DNA from: Polaribacter litorisediminis
Lineage (GTDB): Bacteria; Bacteroidota; Bacteroidia; Flavobacteriales; Flavobacteriaceae
Length of the DNA: 64,000 bases
Direction of reading: 5' to 3'
Assembly (NCBI RefSeq): GCF_019968605.1
Contig: NZ_CP082966.1
Location: 2,717,501-2,781,500 of the forward strand
The notes beneath the pieces are model-generated. The model had not been told where the DNA came from and made no database searches. It saw only the letters and a list, made by a program, of their open reading frames with translations. The first letter of the stretch is position 1. Each line of letters opens with the position of its first letter. The position numbers were made by a program, and so were the translations under genes. Shown here piece by piece: positions 18,540 to 27,069 of the stretch.

Positions 18540-19688
18540 ATGAAACTACATTATAAAAATTCAAAGCTAAAACACGTAATTTTATTTACAGTGGTTAATT
18601 TATTTTTGATTTCATGTGGAACTTATCAAAGTGTCTATAATGAAGACGGAATTTACGGTGAAGTTTCTCCTAAACAAGAAGAAAAAAAGGTAATCGTTGT
18701 AGATGAAAAGGAATATGATGAATATGAAGATAATTACTTTACAAAATCCTTAGAAAACCTGCAAAGAATTGAAGCGACCCAAATTTTTACGGATGTAAAT
18801 TCTTATAACACTGATGCCCCTTTCGTAGAAGATGAAATTATTGATGAAAGTCTAAATTATAATGCAAATCAGCCTTGGGGATATGAAGATAATAATGTAG
18901 TTGTTCATATTAATTTAATGAACGATCCTTTTATGTTTGGCAATAATTGGGGAATGGGCTTTTACAACGGTTGGGGTTTCAACAATGGCTGGGGTTTCAA
19001 CAATGGCTGGGGTTTCAATAACGGTTGGGGATTCAATAACGGTTGGGGATTCAATAATGGCTGGGGCTTTAACAGCGGCTGGGGTTTCAATTACGGTTGG
19101 GGTTATAATAGATGGGGTTTTAGAGGACGATTCTTCAATAATTCGAGATGGGCCAATCAATGGGGAGGCTTCAACAACCATTACTGGGGTAATAATAACT
19201 TTCAAAGAAATATTCGCTATGGTAGAAGAACCTCGAATAATAACTTAACTAGAATTAACACGGTAAATTCAAGAAATAGAACGAATTCAGGCGTAAGAAA
19301 TAATAGTACAGTTTCAAACAGAAGGTTATCAAATACAACTAGAAGAAATTCTTCAACAAGATATAGTAGTGCAAACATTGCTAGTAGAGAGGGCTCAAGC
19401 ACGAATCCTACAAGAAGAATTTCTTCAGAAAGACGGAGCTCTTCGACCATAAGAAGAAGCACTACGCCCACTAGGAGAACCTCTTCTGCCAGAAGAAATA
19501 ACACAAGTTCTAGAAGTAGTAATGCTAACACAAGAAGATCATCATCTAACAACAGTAGAACTAAATCTTCATCTAATAACACTAGAACAAGTTCATCCTC
19601 TACGAGAAGTAGTCGTAGTTCCTCATCTTCAAGAAGTTCGGGATCTAAAAGTTCAAGAAGTAGCGGATCTTCTAGAAGAGGTAATTAA
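18540..19688 (+). CDS. Repeat-rich lipoprotein with GWGFNN repeats and Ser/Arg tail
   Basis: Unknown function. The N-terminus is a lipoprotein signal ending LISC, so the protein is probably anchored in a membrane. After an acidic linker come eight tandem GWGFNN-type hexapeptides (about 144-191), then a Trp/Asn/Arg stretch, and a long Ser/Arg/Thr/Asn tail (about 225-382) ending SSRRGN. Composition suggests an extended, surface-exposed or self-associating protein rather than an enzyme. The next gene is an OmpP1-like porin 30 bases downstream on the same strand, suggesting an outer-membrane role. Confidence 0.85.
   Translation: MKLHYKNSKLKHVILFTVVNLFLISCGTYQSVYNEDGIYGEVSPKQEEKKVIVVDEKEYDEYEDNYFTKSLENLQRIEATQIFTDVNSYNTDAPFVEDEIIDESLNYNANQPWGYEDNNVVVHINLMNDPFMFGNNWGMGFYNGWGFNNGWGFNNGWGFNNGWGFNNGWGFNNGWGFNSGWGFNYGWGYNRWGFRGRFFNNSRWANQWGGFNNHYWGNNNFQRNIRYGRRTSNNNLTRINTVNSRNRTNSGVRNNSTVSNRRLSNTTRRNSSTRYSSANIASREGSSTNPTRRISSERRSSSTIRRSTTPTRRTSSARRNNTSSRSSNANTRRSSSNNSRTKSSSNNTRTSSSSTRSSRSSSSSRSSGSKSSRSSGSSRRGN
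18969..19112 (+). repeat. 18-bp tandem repeat (8 units) inside the lipoprotein gene
   Basis: Eight head-to-tail units of the GGTTGGGGTTTCAACAAT type, each six codons long (GWGFNN), occupy 144 bases without interruption. Units differ mainly at silent third positions (GGT/GGC, AAT/AAC); the last three also change the residues after Phe, and the last has Tyr for Phe. Confidence 0.95.
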
Positions 19689-19718
19689 TATAATATTCTT
19701 AAATAAAAATCTCAAAAT

Positions 19719-21122
19719 ATGAAACGATTTTTTATTGTAGCGACCTTGCTCGCACTTACACATACGTCTTTTTCTCAATCTTTAGGCTACCAAGATTTAG
19801 GGATTTTATTTTCTCAAAATGATAACAATGGTTCGGCACGTTTTACTGCAATGGGTGGTGCTTTTGGAGCATTAGGTGGCGATATCTCATCAATCAATAT
19901 AAATCCTGCAGGTTTATCTGTTTTTAATAATAGTATATTTACGGGTAGTTTTAATGTTAGAAGTTCAGATATTGCTTCTAATTATTATGGTAACATCCTA
20001 AACACGCAAGATCAATTTATAAATTTATCGCAGGCGGGCGCTGTATTAGTTTTTGATAGTGCTTTCAGTTCAGATTGGAATAAATTTGCTATCGGTTTTA
20101 ATTACAGAATTACAAAAGATTTTAACGATGGCTTTTTAGCAGAAGGTAACAGTGGTTTTGCCACCTTTACAAATTTTCCTTTAGATATTAATGACCCTGC
20201 TTTGGTGTATGATTTTGCTGACGGACAAAATTTTAACAATAGATACAATGGTAAATTAAACGAAATAAATATTGGATTTTCTTCTGTGTATCAACAAAAA
20301 CTTCATCTAGGTTTGAGTCTTAATTTTTACGATTTAAACTTTAATCAAATATCGACGCTAAGTGAATTTAATAGTGATATAGATGGGAATGAATTAGATG
20401 CTTTTTTGTACCAAGAAAATTATACAACAGGAACGGGATTCTCTGCAAATCTTGGATTTATTTACAGGGTACATCAAAATTTTAGATTTGGTATGTCTTA
20501 TCAAACTCCTACTTGGTTTTCAGAAATTGCTGAAGACAGTAATATTACAAATAATGAAGGTTTTTTTGGAGATACAGAAATTATAGTGAGTAATGACAAC
20601 CTAATATATGATAATACTTCAGGTGGATTTTTCCCATCCCAAGCATTAATTTATCAGTTGAGAACACCTAGCGTATTCACAGCTAGCTCGGCACTCATAT
20701 TTGGTAAAAATGGTTTGATTAGTTTTGATTATATCAATAAAAATTTTCAAAGAATAAAACTTTCTGGCGATAACTTTTCTAATGAAAATCAATTTTTTCA
20801 AAATGAATTAAAAAACACACACAATTTTAATATTGGTACAGAATGGCGTTTTGATCGTTTTAGCATTAGAGGTGGATATAGTTTTGAACAAACGCCGAAT
20901 ACTACAATTGGCTTAAATAATAACAGCATTCTTAATTTTAGTGATGTTGAAGGTTATTCCTTCGGTGGAGGTTATAACTTTGGGAATTTTAAATTAGATT
21001 TTGCCTACACCAACAATAATAGAACGGCCGCCTACAATTTTTATTCAGGTTATAACGCCAATCCAACAAATTTAACCATAGATAATAGGGTATTTACAGC
21101 CTCATTAAGTTTAAGCTTGTAA
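19719..21122 (+). CDS. OmpP1/FadL-like outer membrane transport protein
   Basis: Predicted 14-strand outer-membrane barrel of the FadL/TodX/OmpP1 group, which moves hydrophobic compounds. A Sec signal peptide ends at FSQS. The early NGSARFTAMGGAFGALGGD and ININPAGLSVF segments match the family's N-terminal hatch, where NPAG is diagnostic. The rest is aromatic-rich beta sequence ending in FTASLSLSL. It is 467 aa. It likely shares a transcript with the lipoprotein gene and is closed by a terminator. The substrate is unknown. Confidence 0.88.
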   Translation: MKRFFIVATLLALTHTSFSQSLGYQDLGILFSQNDNNGSARFTAMGGAFGALGGDISSININPAGLSVFNNSIFTGSFNVRSSDIASNYYGNILNTQDQFINLSQAGAVLVFDSAFSSDWNKFAIGFNYRITKDFNDGFLAEGNSGFATFTNFPLDINDPALVYDFADGQNFNNRYNGKLNEINIGFSSVYQQKLHLGLSLNFYDLNFNQISTLSEFNSDIDGNELDAFLYQENYTTGTGFSANLGFIYRVHQNFRFGMSYQTPTWFSEIAEDSNITNNEGFFGDTEIIVSNDNLIYDNTSGGFFPSQALIYQLRTPSVFTASSALIFGKNGLISFDYINKNFQRIKLSGDNFSNENQFFQNELKNTHNFNIGTEWRFDRFSIRGGYSFEQTPNTTIGLNNNSILNFSDVEGYSFGGGYNFGNFKLDFAYTNNNRTAAYNFYSGYNANPTNLTIDNRVFTASLSLSL

Positions 21123-21140
21123 ATGAAAATCGTTTATAAA

Positions 21141-21180
21141 AAAGACCTTGTATTTGTAAAACATACAAGGTCTTTTTTAT
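21141..21180 (+). terminator. Terminator after the OmpP1-like gene
   Basis: AAAAGACCTTGTAT (21141-21154) pairs with ATACAAGGTCTTTT (21164-21177) around a 9-base loop, with a T-run. Confidence 0.92.
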
Positions 21181-21201
21181 TACAATTCAGTTTTTTTCTC
21201 G

Positions 21202-21209
21202 TAATTTTG
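21202..21209 (+). promoter_or_regulatory. Promoter -7 element of the Nfu-like gene
   Basis: TAATTTTG is an exact TAnnTTTG match 17 bases before the ATG at 21227. No -33 TTG at the usual distance was found. Confidence 0.4.
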
Positions 21210-21226
21210 CATCTTATTTTAAGATT

Positions 21227-22132
21227 ATGCAAGAGACAAAAATTACAATTCAAGAAACCACAAACGACACCATATTAAAATTTAATAGTTCTACAGTTTT
21301 AATAAATGGAGGTAGTTACGAATATACCAATATCGATGAGGCAAAAGAATCACCTTTAGCACAACAATTATTCTATTTACCTTTTGTAAAAAAGATTTTT
21401 GTAACCGCTAATTTTATTGCCATTCAGCGTTTTGATATTGTTCAATGGCTCGATGTGCAAGAAGAAGTTGCAGAACAAATTGAAGCCTATTTAAATGATG
21501 GAAATGTGGTAGTTACTGAAAAAACTACGTCAGGCAAAAAGGAAGCAATAGAAGTTTATGCTGAAGTTACTCCGAATCCAGCAGTAATGAAATTCGGTTC
21601 TAATAAAGCATTAACGCAAACTGATGTTGAGTTTAAAAATATTGATGAAGCCAGTAAATCATCACCATTAGCACAAGCAATTTTTACATTTCCTTTTGTA
21701 AAAGAAGTATTTATATCTGATAACTATATTTCTGTGACCAAATATGATATGGTAGAATGGAATGAGGTTTTTGCAGAATTAAGAACTTTTATTCGTGAAT
21801 ATTTAGTAGCAGGAAAAACCATCATTAAAGAATTACCAAGTAAAACAGTAGCAACCGAAACTGAAGATGTAGCACCTGTTGTTGCTTTAGAAGGTATTCC
21901 TGGACAAATTGTAGATATTTTAGATGAATATATAAAACCTGCAGTTGCTGGTGATGGAGGTAACATTGCGTTTAGGTCTTATGATGAAGTTAACAAAGTA
22001 GTGAGTGTTGTTTTACAAGGCGCTTGCAGTGGTTGCCCATCCTCTACTGCTACTTTAAAAAACGGAATCGAAACTTTGTTAAAAGATATGTTGCCAAATC
22101 AAATTAATGAGGTGATTGCAATTAACGGATAA
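21227..22132 (+). CDS. Nfu/NifU-type iron-sulfur carrier with duplicated N domain
   Basis: Fe-S cluster scaffold or carrier. Two similar Nfu N-terminal domains (about 5-95 and 112-200) share segments such as SPLAQQLFYLPFVKKIFV and SPLAQAIFTFPFVKEVFI. The C-terminal NifU domain holds the cluster-binding pair Cys267 and Cys270 in GACSGCPSSTATLKNG. It is 301 aa, longer than a single N-domain Nfu protein. Its targets are not shown by the context. Confidence 0.93.
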   Translation: MQETKITIQETTNDTILKFNSSTVLINGGSYEYTNIDEAKESPLAQQLFYLPFVKKIFVTANFIAIQRFDIVQWLDVQEEVAEQIEAYLNDGNVVVTEKTTSGKKEAIEVYAEVTPNPAVMKFGSNKALTQTDVEFKNIDEASKSSPLAQAIFTFPFVKEVFISDNYISVTKYDMVEWNEVFAELRTFIREYLVAGKTIIKELPSKTVATETEDVAPVVALEGIPGQIVDILDEYIKPAVAGDGGNIAFRSYDEVNKVVSVVLQGACSGCPSSTATLKNGIETLLKDMLPNQINEVIAING

Positions 22133-22199
22133 GAAAGCCCGTTGTAAATCAAACATTTTTTTTTGAAAAAGAAAAATAATAATTGATATTAAAAAAAAT

Positions 22200-22350
22200 A
22201 CCATTTTCGATATATCATGTTTTGTAAATACATTAAAATGGTTCTTAATTCATTAAAATTAAAAAGAAGCACCTTCGTTAAGGTTATCTTTTAAATAGGA
22301 TTAAAGAAAAACAAAACCATTTACAACAACATGATATCGCTAATTGGTTT
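22200..22350. repeat. Two small hairpin units with complementary interiors upstream of ubiE
   Basis: The 333-base gap between the Nfu gene and ubiE holds no gene. Unit 1 is ACCATTTT (22200-22207) to AAAATGGT (22235-22242). Unit 2 is AAACCA (22314-22319) to TGGTTT (22345-22350). The interior of unit 1 (22208-22229) is nearly the reverse complement of 22319-22339, about 20 bp. A short ACCTT-CGTT-AAGGT hairpin lies between them (22271-22284). The purpose is unknown: it could be a structured leader RNA or a remnant of an inverted-repeat element. No promoter was recognised in the rest of 22133-22465. Confidence 0.55.
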
Positions 22351-22465
22351 AAAAAACAATTAATTTATACAAACCATAAAAAATAGTTACTCACGCTATG
22401 CGTTTCTTCCGAAGTTCTTTCATATTGAACTTATTTAAATAAGGAAGATTAAGGTGGGCTCATTT

Positions 22466-23197
22466 ATGTCAGCAGAAAAAATAAATCCATATAAAGATTC
22501 TCAATTAGGAAAAAAAGAGCAAGTTGCTCAAATGTTTGATAATATCTCTGGTAATTATGATGGATTAAACCGTGTTATTTCTCTAGGAATTGATGTAAAA
22601 TGGCGTAAAAAAGTTGTAGCAATTGTGGGTAAAAATAATCCGAAGCAAATTTTAGATATTGCTACAGGTACCGGAGATTTAGCTTTAATGATGGCCGCCT
22701 TAAAACCAGATAGAATTGTGGGTTTAGATATTTCTGCAGGAATGTTAGATGTTGGTAAACAAAAAATTGCCAAAGCTAATTTATCAAATAAAATAGAAAT
22801 GATTGTAGGTGATTCTGAAGATATGCCTTTTGATGATGCTACTTTTGATGCTATTACAGTTTCTTTTGGTGTTAGAAATTTTGCCAATTTAGCAAAAGGT
22901 CTTCAAGAAATTGCAAGAGTTTTAAAACCTACAGGAGTTTTAGTAATTTTAGAAACGTCGAATCCTGTAAAATTTCCTTTTAAGCAAGGATATAAACTTT
23001 ACACAAATTTATTCTTACCGGTTGTGGGTAAATTGTTTTCCAAAGACAAGGTTGCATACTCGTACTTATCAGAATCTGCAAATTCTTTTCCTTTTGGAGA
23101 AGCTTTCAACAATATTTTACAAAAAAATGGGTTTAAACATACAACAGACACTCCAGTAACATTTGGAGTTGCCACAATTTATACCGCAAGTAAGTAA
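22466..23197 (+). CDS. ubiE: Demethylmenaquinone methyltransferase
   Basis: SAM-dependent C-methyltransferase for the last step of menaquinone synthesis. Motif I is [13 protein letters not shown], followed by [12 protein letters not shown] and the family segment [16 protein letters not shown]. It is 243 aa from ATG 22466; a GTG at 22454 would add four residues and has no support. porT follows directly, an adjacency I associate with flavobacteria. Confidence 0.96.
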   Translation: MSAEKINPYKDSQLGKKEQVAQMFDNISGNYDGLNRVISLGIDVKWRKKVVAIVGKNNPKQILDIATGTGDLALMMAALKPDRIVGLDISAGMLDVGKQKIAKANLSNKIEMIVGDSEDMPFDDATFDAITVSFGVRNFANLAKGLQEIARVLKPTGVLVILETSNPVKFPFKQGYKLYTNLFLPVVGKLFSKDKVAYSYLSESANSFPFGEAFNNILQKNGFKHTTDTPVTFGVATIYTASK

Positions 23198-23198
23198 A

Positions 23199-23903
23199 AT
23201 GAATCAAAAAATTCTTCTTTTTATTTTTTTCGTAATGATTTCTAAAGTGTTTTTAGCACAAAGAGATCGCGTAGAAAACTTACCTAGCTTCGATAAGAGA
23301 AAAATACATTATGGTTTTTACTTGGGTTTAAATCAAAATGATTTTAAACTTAATTATAAAAATAGTGTCATAGCTGAACCCGATATTTCTATTGAACCTG
23401 CTGTAGGTTTTAACGTAGGTTTAATTGCAGAATTGCGCCTACATAAAAACTTAAGTTTACGCTTCGAACCAGGCTTAATGAGCAATACGAAAGTAATTTC
23501 ATTCAATCATTTAGACATCTCTAACCCGGCACAAAGTATTAGAGAAGTTAGTTCTACTTTTTTACATGCTCCTTTGGTCTTTAAATTTAGTACCGACCGA
23601 TACAAAAATATGCGTCCTTATTTGTTAGGTGGCATTTCTTACGACTACAACTTCTCAAGCAATGAAGACAATCAAGATGATAATTCTGCTGGACAATTTA
23701 GAATGAAAACGCACAACTTTATGTACGAGTTAGGCGTGGGCGTTGATATCTATTTATATTTCTTCAAATTTTCACCATCAATTCGTGGTGTTTTTGCTAT
23801 TAATAATGAGACAAAATACGATGATGACCCTAATAGCCAATGGACTGCTCCTATTAATTTTATGGGAACTCGCGGTGTTTTCTTGAATTTTGCTTTTGAA
23901 TAA
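23199..23903 (+). CDS. porT: PorT, type IX secretion / gliding motility protein
   Basis: Outer-membrane-associated beta-barrel protein of the type IX secretion system. An N-terminal signal peptide ends near FLAQ, followed by the family segment RKIHYGFYLGLNQNDFKL, a series of predicted beta strands and a C-terminal ending in VFLNFAFE. It is 235 aa. The ATG at 23199 lies just after the ubiE stop (23195-23197); earlier in-frame codons fall inside ubiE. Assignment rests on the family motif plus the ubiE-porT order. Confidence 0.88.
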   Translation: MNQKILLFIFFVMISKVFLAQRDRVENLPSFDKRKIHYGFYLGLNQNDFKLNYKNSVIAEPDISIEPAVGFNVGLIAELRLHKNLSLRFEPGLMSNTKVISFNHLDISNPAQSIREVSSTFLHAPLVFKFSTDRYKNMRPYLLGGISYDYNFSSNEDNQDDNSAGQFRMKTHNFMYELGVGVDIYLYFFKFSPSIRGVFAINNETKYDDDPNSQWTAPINFMGTRGVFLNFAFE

Positions 23904-24103
23904 TATAATCCTTATCATTTAAAATTACGAAAATAAAAGCTGCTTCACAGCCTTTTACAACCCCATTTTGATTAGTTTAACTAGATAAAAACGACATTTT
24001 ATAGGTTAGTAAATGAACCGAGTAATTTAGCTTTATCTGTGGTAAAATCAGTAAAAATTTAGGCTTCCAAGAAAAATGTAAAATTTCTAAAAAATTAAAA
24101 ACT

Positions 24104-24135
24104 TGTTCACTCTTTCATTGAAAAGCATATATTTG
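24104..24135 (+). promoter_or_regulatory. Promoter of maeB
   Basis: TTG (24104-24106), 21 bases, TATATTTG (24128-24135), 28 bases before the ATG. The rest of the porT-maeB gap (23904-24163) shows nothing else. Confidence 0.68.
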
Positions 24136-24163
24136 TAAGCTTAAACAAGCAAACAACTATTTT

Positions 24164-26443
24164 ATGAGCGATTCTAGAAAAAGACACGAAGCACTACTCT
24201 ATCACGCAAAACCAAAACCTGGAAAAATAGCAGTTGTTCCTACCAAAAAATATGCAACTCAACACGATTTAGCATTGGCATATTCTCCTGGTGTGGCAGA
24301 ACCTTGTTTAGAAATAGCAAAAGACAGAAACAATGTTTATAAATATACAGCGAAAGGCAATTTAGTTGCTGTAATTTCTAACGGAACAGCAGTTTTAGGC
24401 TTGGGTGATATTGGCCCAGAAGCTTCAAAACCTGTCATGGAAGGAAAAGGTTTACTTTTCAAAATTTTTGCTGATATCGATGTTTTTGACATTGAAGTTG
24501 ATACAACTGATGTTGAGCAATTTATAGCTACTGTAAAAGCAATTGCACCTACTTTTGGGGGCATCAATTTAGAAGATATAAAAGCTCCGGAAGCTTTCGA
24601 AATAGAAAGACGTTTAAAAGAAGAATTAGACATCCCAGTAATGCATGATGATCAGCATGGAACCGCTATTATATCTGCTGCTGCATTAAAAAATGCCATA
24701 GAAATTACAAAAAAAGATATTTCTAAAGTGAATATCGTTGTAAATGGTGCGGGTGCTGCGGCAATTTCTTGTACACGTTTGTATTTAGAATTGGGCGCTG
24801 TAAGAGAAAATATTGTAATGTGCGATAGCAAAGGGGTTATCAGAAAAGATAGAGAAACTTTAACTTCTCAAAAAGCAGAATTTGCAACCTCAAAAGATAT
24901 ACATACACTTGAAGAAGCCATGCAAAATGCTGATGTTTTTATCGGCTTGTCTACGGGGAATGTTGTAACACCAGAAATGCTGTTAGCAATGGGTAAAGAC
25001 CCTATTGTTTTTGCCATGGCAAACCCAGTTCCTGAGATAGATTATGATTTAGCAATAGCAACACGAGATGATCTTGTAATGGCAACGGGTAGATCAGACC
25101 ATCCTAATCAAGTAAATAACGTACTTGGTTTTCCATTTATTTTTAGAGGTGCTTTAGATGTTAGAGCTACTAAAATAAATGAGGAAATGAAAATGGCTGC
25201 CGTGCATGCTTTGGCTAATTTGGCAAAAAAATCGGTTCCTGAACAAGTAAATATTGTATATGATGAAGTAAGCTTAACTTTTGGTAGAGAATACATCATT
25301 CCGAAACCTTTTGATCCTCGTTTAATTTATGAAATTCCACCAGCAATTGCAAAAGCAGCGATGGAATCTGGTGTGGCTTTAGAACCTATTACCGATTGGA
25401 ATAAATATAGAGAAGAACTCATGGAACGTTCTGGATCTGGAAGCAAAGAAATTAGACTTATTCATAACCGTGCAAAAAGTAATCTAAAACGAATTGTGTT
25501 TGCAGAAGCAGATCATTTAGATGTCTTAAAGGCAGCACAAAGAGTGCATGAAGAAAAATTAGGACACCCTATTTTATTAGGAAGAAAAGAGGTTATTTTA
25601 GAATTAAAAGAAGAAATTGGTTTTACTGATGATGTGCCCATCTTTGACCCAAAAACAGATGAAGAAAGAGAAAGAAGAAGTCGTTTTGGGCATGCATACT
25701 GGAAAACAAGACAACGAAAAGGAAGAACATTGTCTGAAGCGAAAAAATTAATGCGTGAGCGTAATTATTTTGCAGCCATGATGGTCAATGAAAATGAAGC
25801 AGATGCCTTAATTACTGGATACTCGAGACCTTATCCTTCAGTAGTAAAACCTATTTTAGAATTGATTTCAAAGGATAAAGGAATTTCTAAAGTTGCCGCT
25901 TGTAATTTAATGCTCACAAAACAAGGTCCTATATTTTTAGCAGACACCACAATTAATATCAACCCTTCTGCAAAAGATTTAGTAAAAATTACTCAAATGA
26001 CTGCTAGCCTGGCAAAAATGTTTGGTATGAAACCAAATGTTGCGATGCTTTCTTTTTCTAATTTTGGATCGTCTAACACAGAAACTTCTAAAAAAATTAG
26101 AGAATCTGTTGCGCACATGCATCGTCATTTTCCTGATTTGGTTGTTGATGGAGAAATTCAAGCAGATTTTGCTTTGAATCCAGAAATGTTAGCAAAAGAA
26201 TTTCCGTTTTCTAAATTAAACGGAAAAAAAGTAAATGTCTTAATTTTTCCAAATTTAGAATCGGCAAATATCACTTATAAACTATTAAAACAATTAGAAG
26301 GCGCTGAATCTATTGGACCTGTAATTTTAGGTTTAAGTAAAGCTGTACATGTTTTACAGTTAGGAGCTAGTGTAGATGAAATGGTAAATATGGCCGCTTT
26401 AGCAGCTGTAGATGCACAGCAAAGAGAAAAAAACAGAAATTAG
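24164..26443 (+). CDS. maeB: NADP-dependent malic enzyme with phosphotransacetylase-like domain
   Basis: Decarboxylates malate to pyruvate with NADPH formation. The malic enzyme half (about 1-430) shows LALAYSPGVAEPC, GNLVAVISNGTAVLGLGDIG, the HDDQHGTA metal region and the NAD(P)-binding VVNGAGAAAIS. The C-terminal half (about 430-759) resembles phosphotransacetylase (GYSRPYPSVVKPILELI), which in this group is usually regulatory rather than catalytic. At 759 aa this is the usual fused MaeB. It has its own promoter. Confidence 0.96.
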   Translation: MSDSRKRHEALLYHAKPKPGKIAVVPTKKYATQHDLALAYSPGVAEPCLEIAKDRNNVYKYTAKGNLVAVISNGTAVLGLGDIGPEASKPVMEGKGLLFKIFADIDVFDIEVDTTDVEQFIATVKAIAPTFGGINLEDIKAPEAFEIERRLKEELDIPVMHDDQHGTAIISAAALKNAIEITKKDISKVNIVVNGAGAAAISCTRLYLELGAVRENIVMCDSKGVIRKDRETLTSQKAEFATSKDIHTLEEAMQNADVFIGLSTGNVVTPEMLLAMGKDPIVFAMANPVPEIDYDLAIATRDDLVMATGRSDHPNQVNNVLGFPFIFRGALDVRATKINEEMKMAAVHALANLAKKSVPEQVNIVYDEVSLTFGREYIIPKPFDPRLIYEIPPAIAKAAMESGVALEPITDWNKYREELMERSGSGSKEIRLIHNRAKSNLKRIVFAEADHLDVLKAAQRVHEEKLGHPILLGRKEVILELKEEIGFTDDVPIFDPKTDEERERRSRFGHAYWKTRQRKGRTLSEAKKLMRERNYFAAMMVNENEADALITGYSRPYPSVVKPILELISKDKGISKVAACNLMLTKQGPIFLADTTININPSAKDLVKITQMTASLAKMFGMKPNVAMLSFSNFGSSNTETSKKIRESVAHMHRHFPDLVVDGEIQADFALNPEMLAKEFPFSKLNGKKVNVLIFPNLESANITYKLLKQLEGAESIGPVILGLSKAVHVLQLGASVDEMVNMAALAAVDAQQREKNRN

Positions 26444-26483
26444 AAAAATAAATTAGTGCCATAAGCTACAAGAAAAATAAAAG

Positions 26484-27065
26484 ATGATTACACAAGTTAG
26501 AGGTAGATTAATTGAAAAAAGTCCGACAGAGGTCGTTGTAGATTGCGCCGGTGTTGGCTATTTATTGCATATTTCTTTAAACACTTTTTCTAGTTTGCCT
26601 GCAGATGAAAATGTAGTTTTATTCACGCATCTATCTATCAGAGAAGATGCACACACGCTTTTTGGTTTCATTAATAAAACAGAAAGAGAAATTTTTAAAT
26701 TATTAATTTCTGTTTCTGGCGTTGGCCCAAGTATTGCAAGAACCATGTTATCTTCTATGACTTGGGAAGAAATACAAAATGCCATTGCATCAGAAAATGT
26801 ATCGTTAATTCAGTCTGTAAAAGGGATTGGTATAAAAACGGCACAAAGAGTTATTGTAGATTTAAAAGATAAAATTTTAAAAACCTACGAGATTGATGAA
26901 GTTTCTTTTGCAAAAAGCAATACTAATAAAGATGAAGCGTTATCTGCTTTAGAGGTTTTAGGTTTTAATAGAAGACAATCAGATAAAATTGTAAGTGCTA
27001 TTTTAAAAGAAAATGCTGATGCCTCAGTAGAAAAAATCATAAAATTAGCTTTAAAAAATTTATAA
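26484..27065 (+). CDS. ruvA: Holliday junction helicase subunit RuvA
   Basis: Tetrameric protein that binds four-way DNA junctions and recruits RuvB for branch migration. The OB fold begins MITQVRGRLIEKSPTEVVVD. Helix-hairpin-helix motifs follow (SGVGPSIARTMLS and KGIGIKTAQRVIVDLKD), and domain III (ALSALEVLGF) ends the 193-aa protein. The sprA start lies four bases after its stop, as in other flavobacteria. Confidence 0.97.
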   Translation: MITQVRGRLIEKSPTEVVVDCAGVGYLLHISLNTFSSLPADENVVLFTHLSIREDAHTLFGFINKTEREIFKLLISVSGVGPSIARTMLSSMTWEEIQNAIASENVSLIQSVKGIGIKTAQRVIVDLKDKILKTYEIDEVSFAKSNTNKDEALSALEVLGFNRRQSDKIVSAILKENADASVEKIIKLALKNL

Positions 27066-27069
27066 TCAA

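Noticed and set aside
18915..19582. Long open frames opposite the GWGFNN lipoprotein gene
   Set aside because: They arise from the repeat and Ser/Arg-rich composition read backwards (Leu/Val-rich shadows); the plus-strand gene has a lipoprotein signal and sensible layout.
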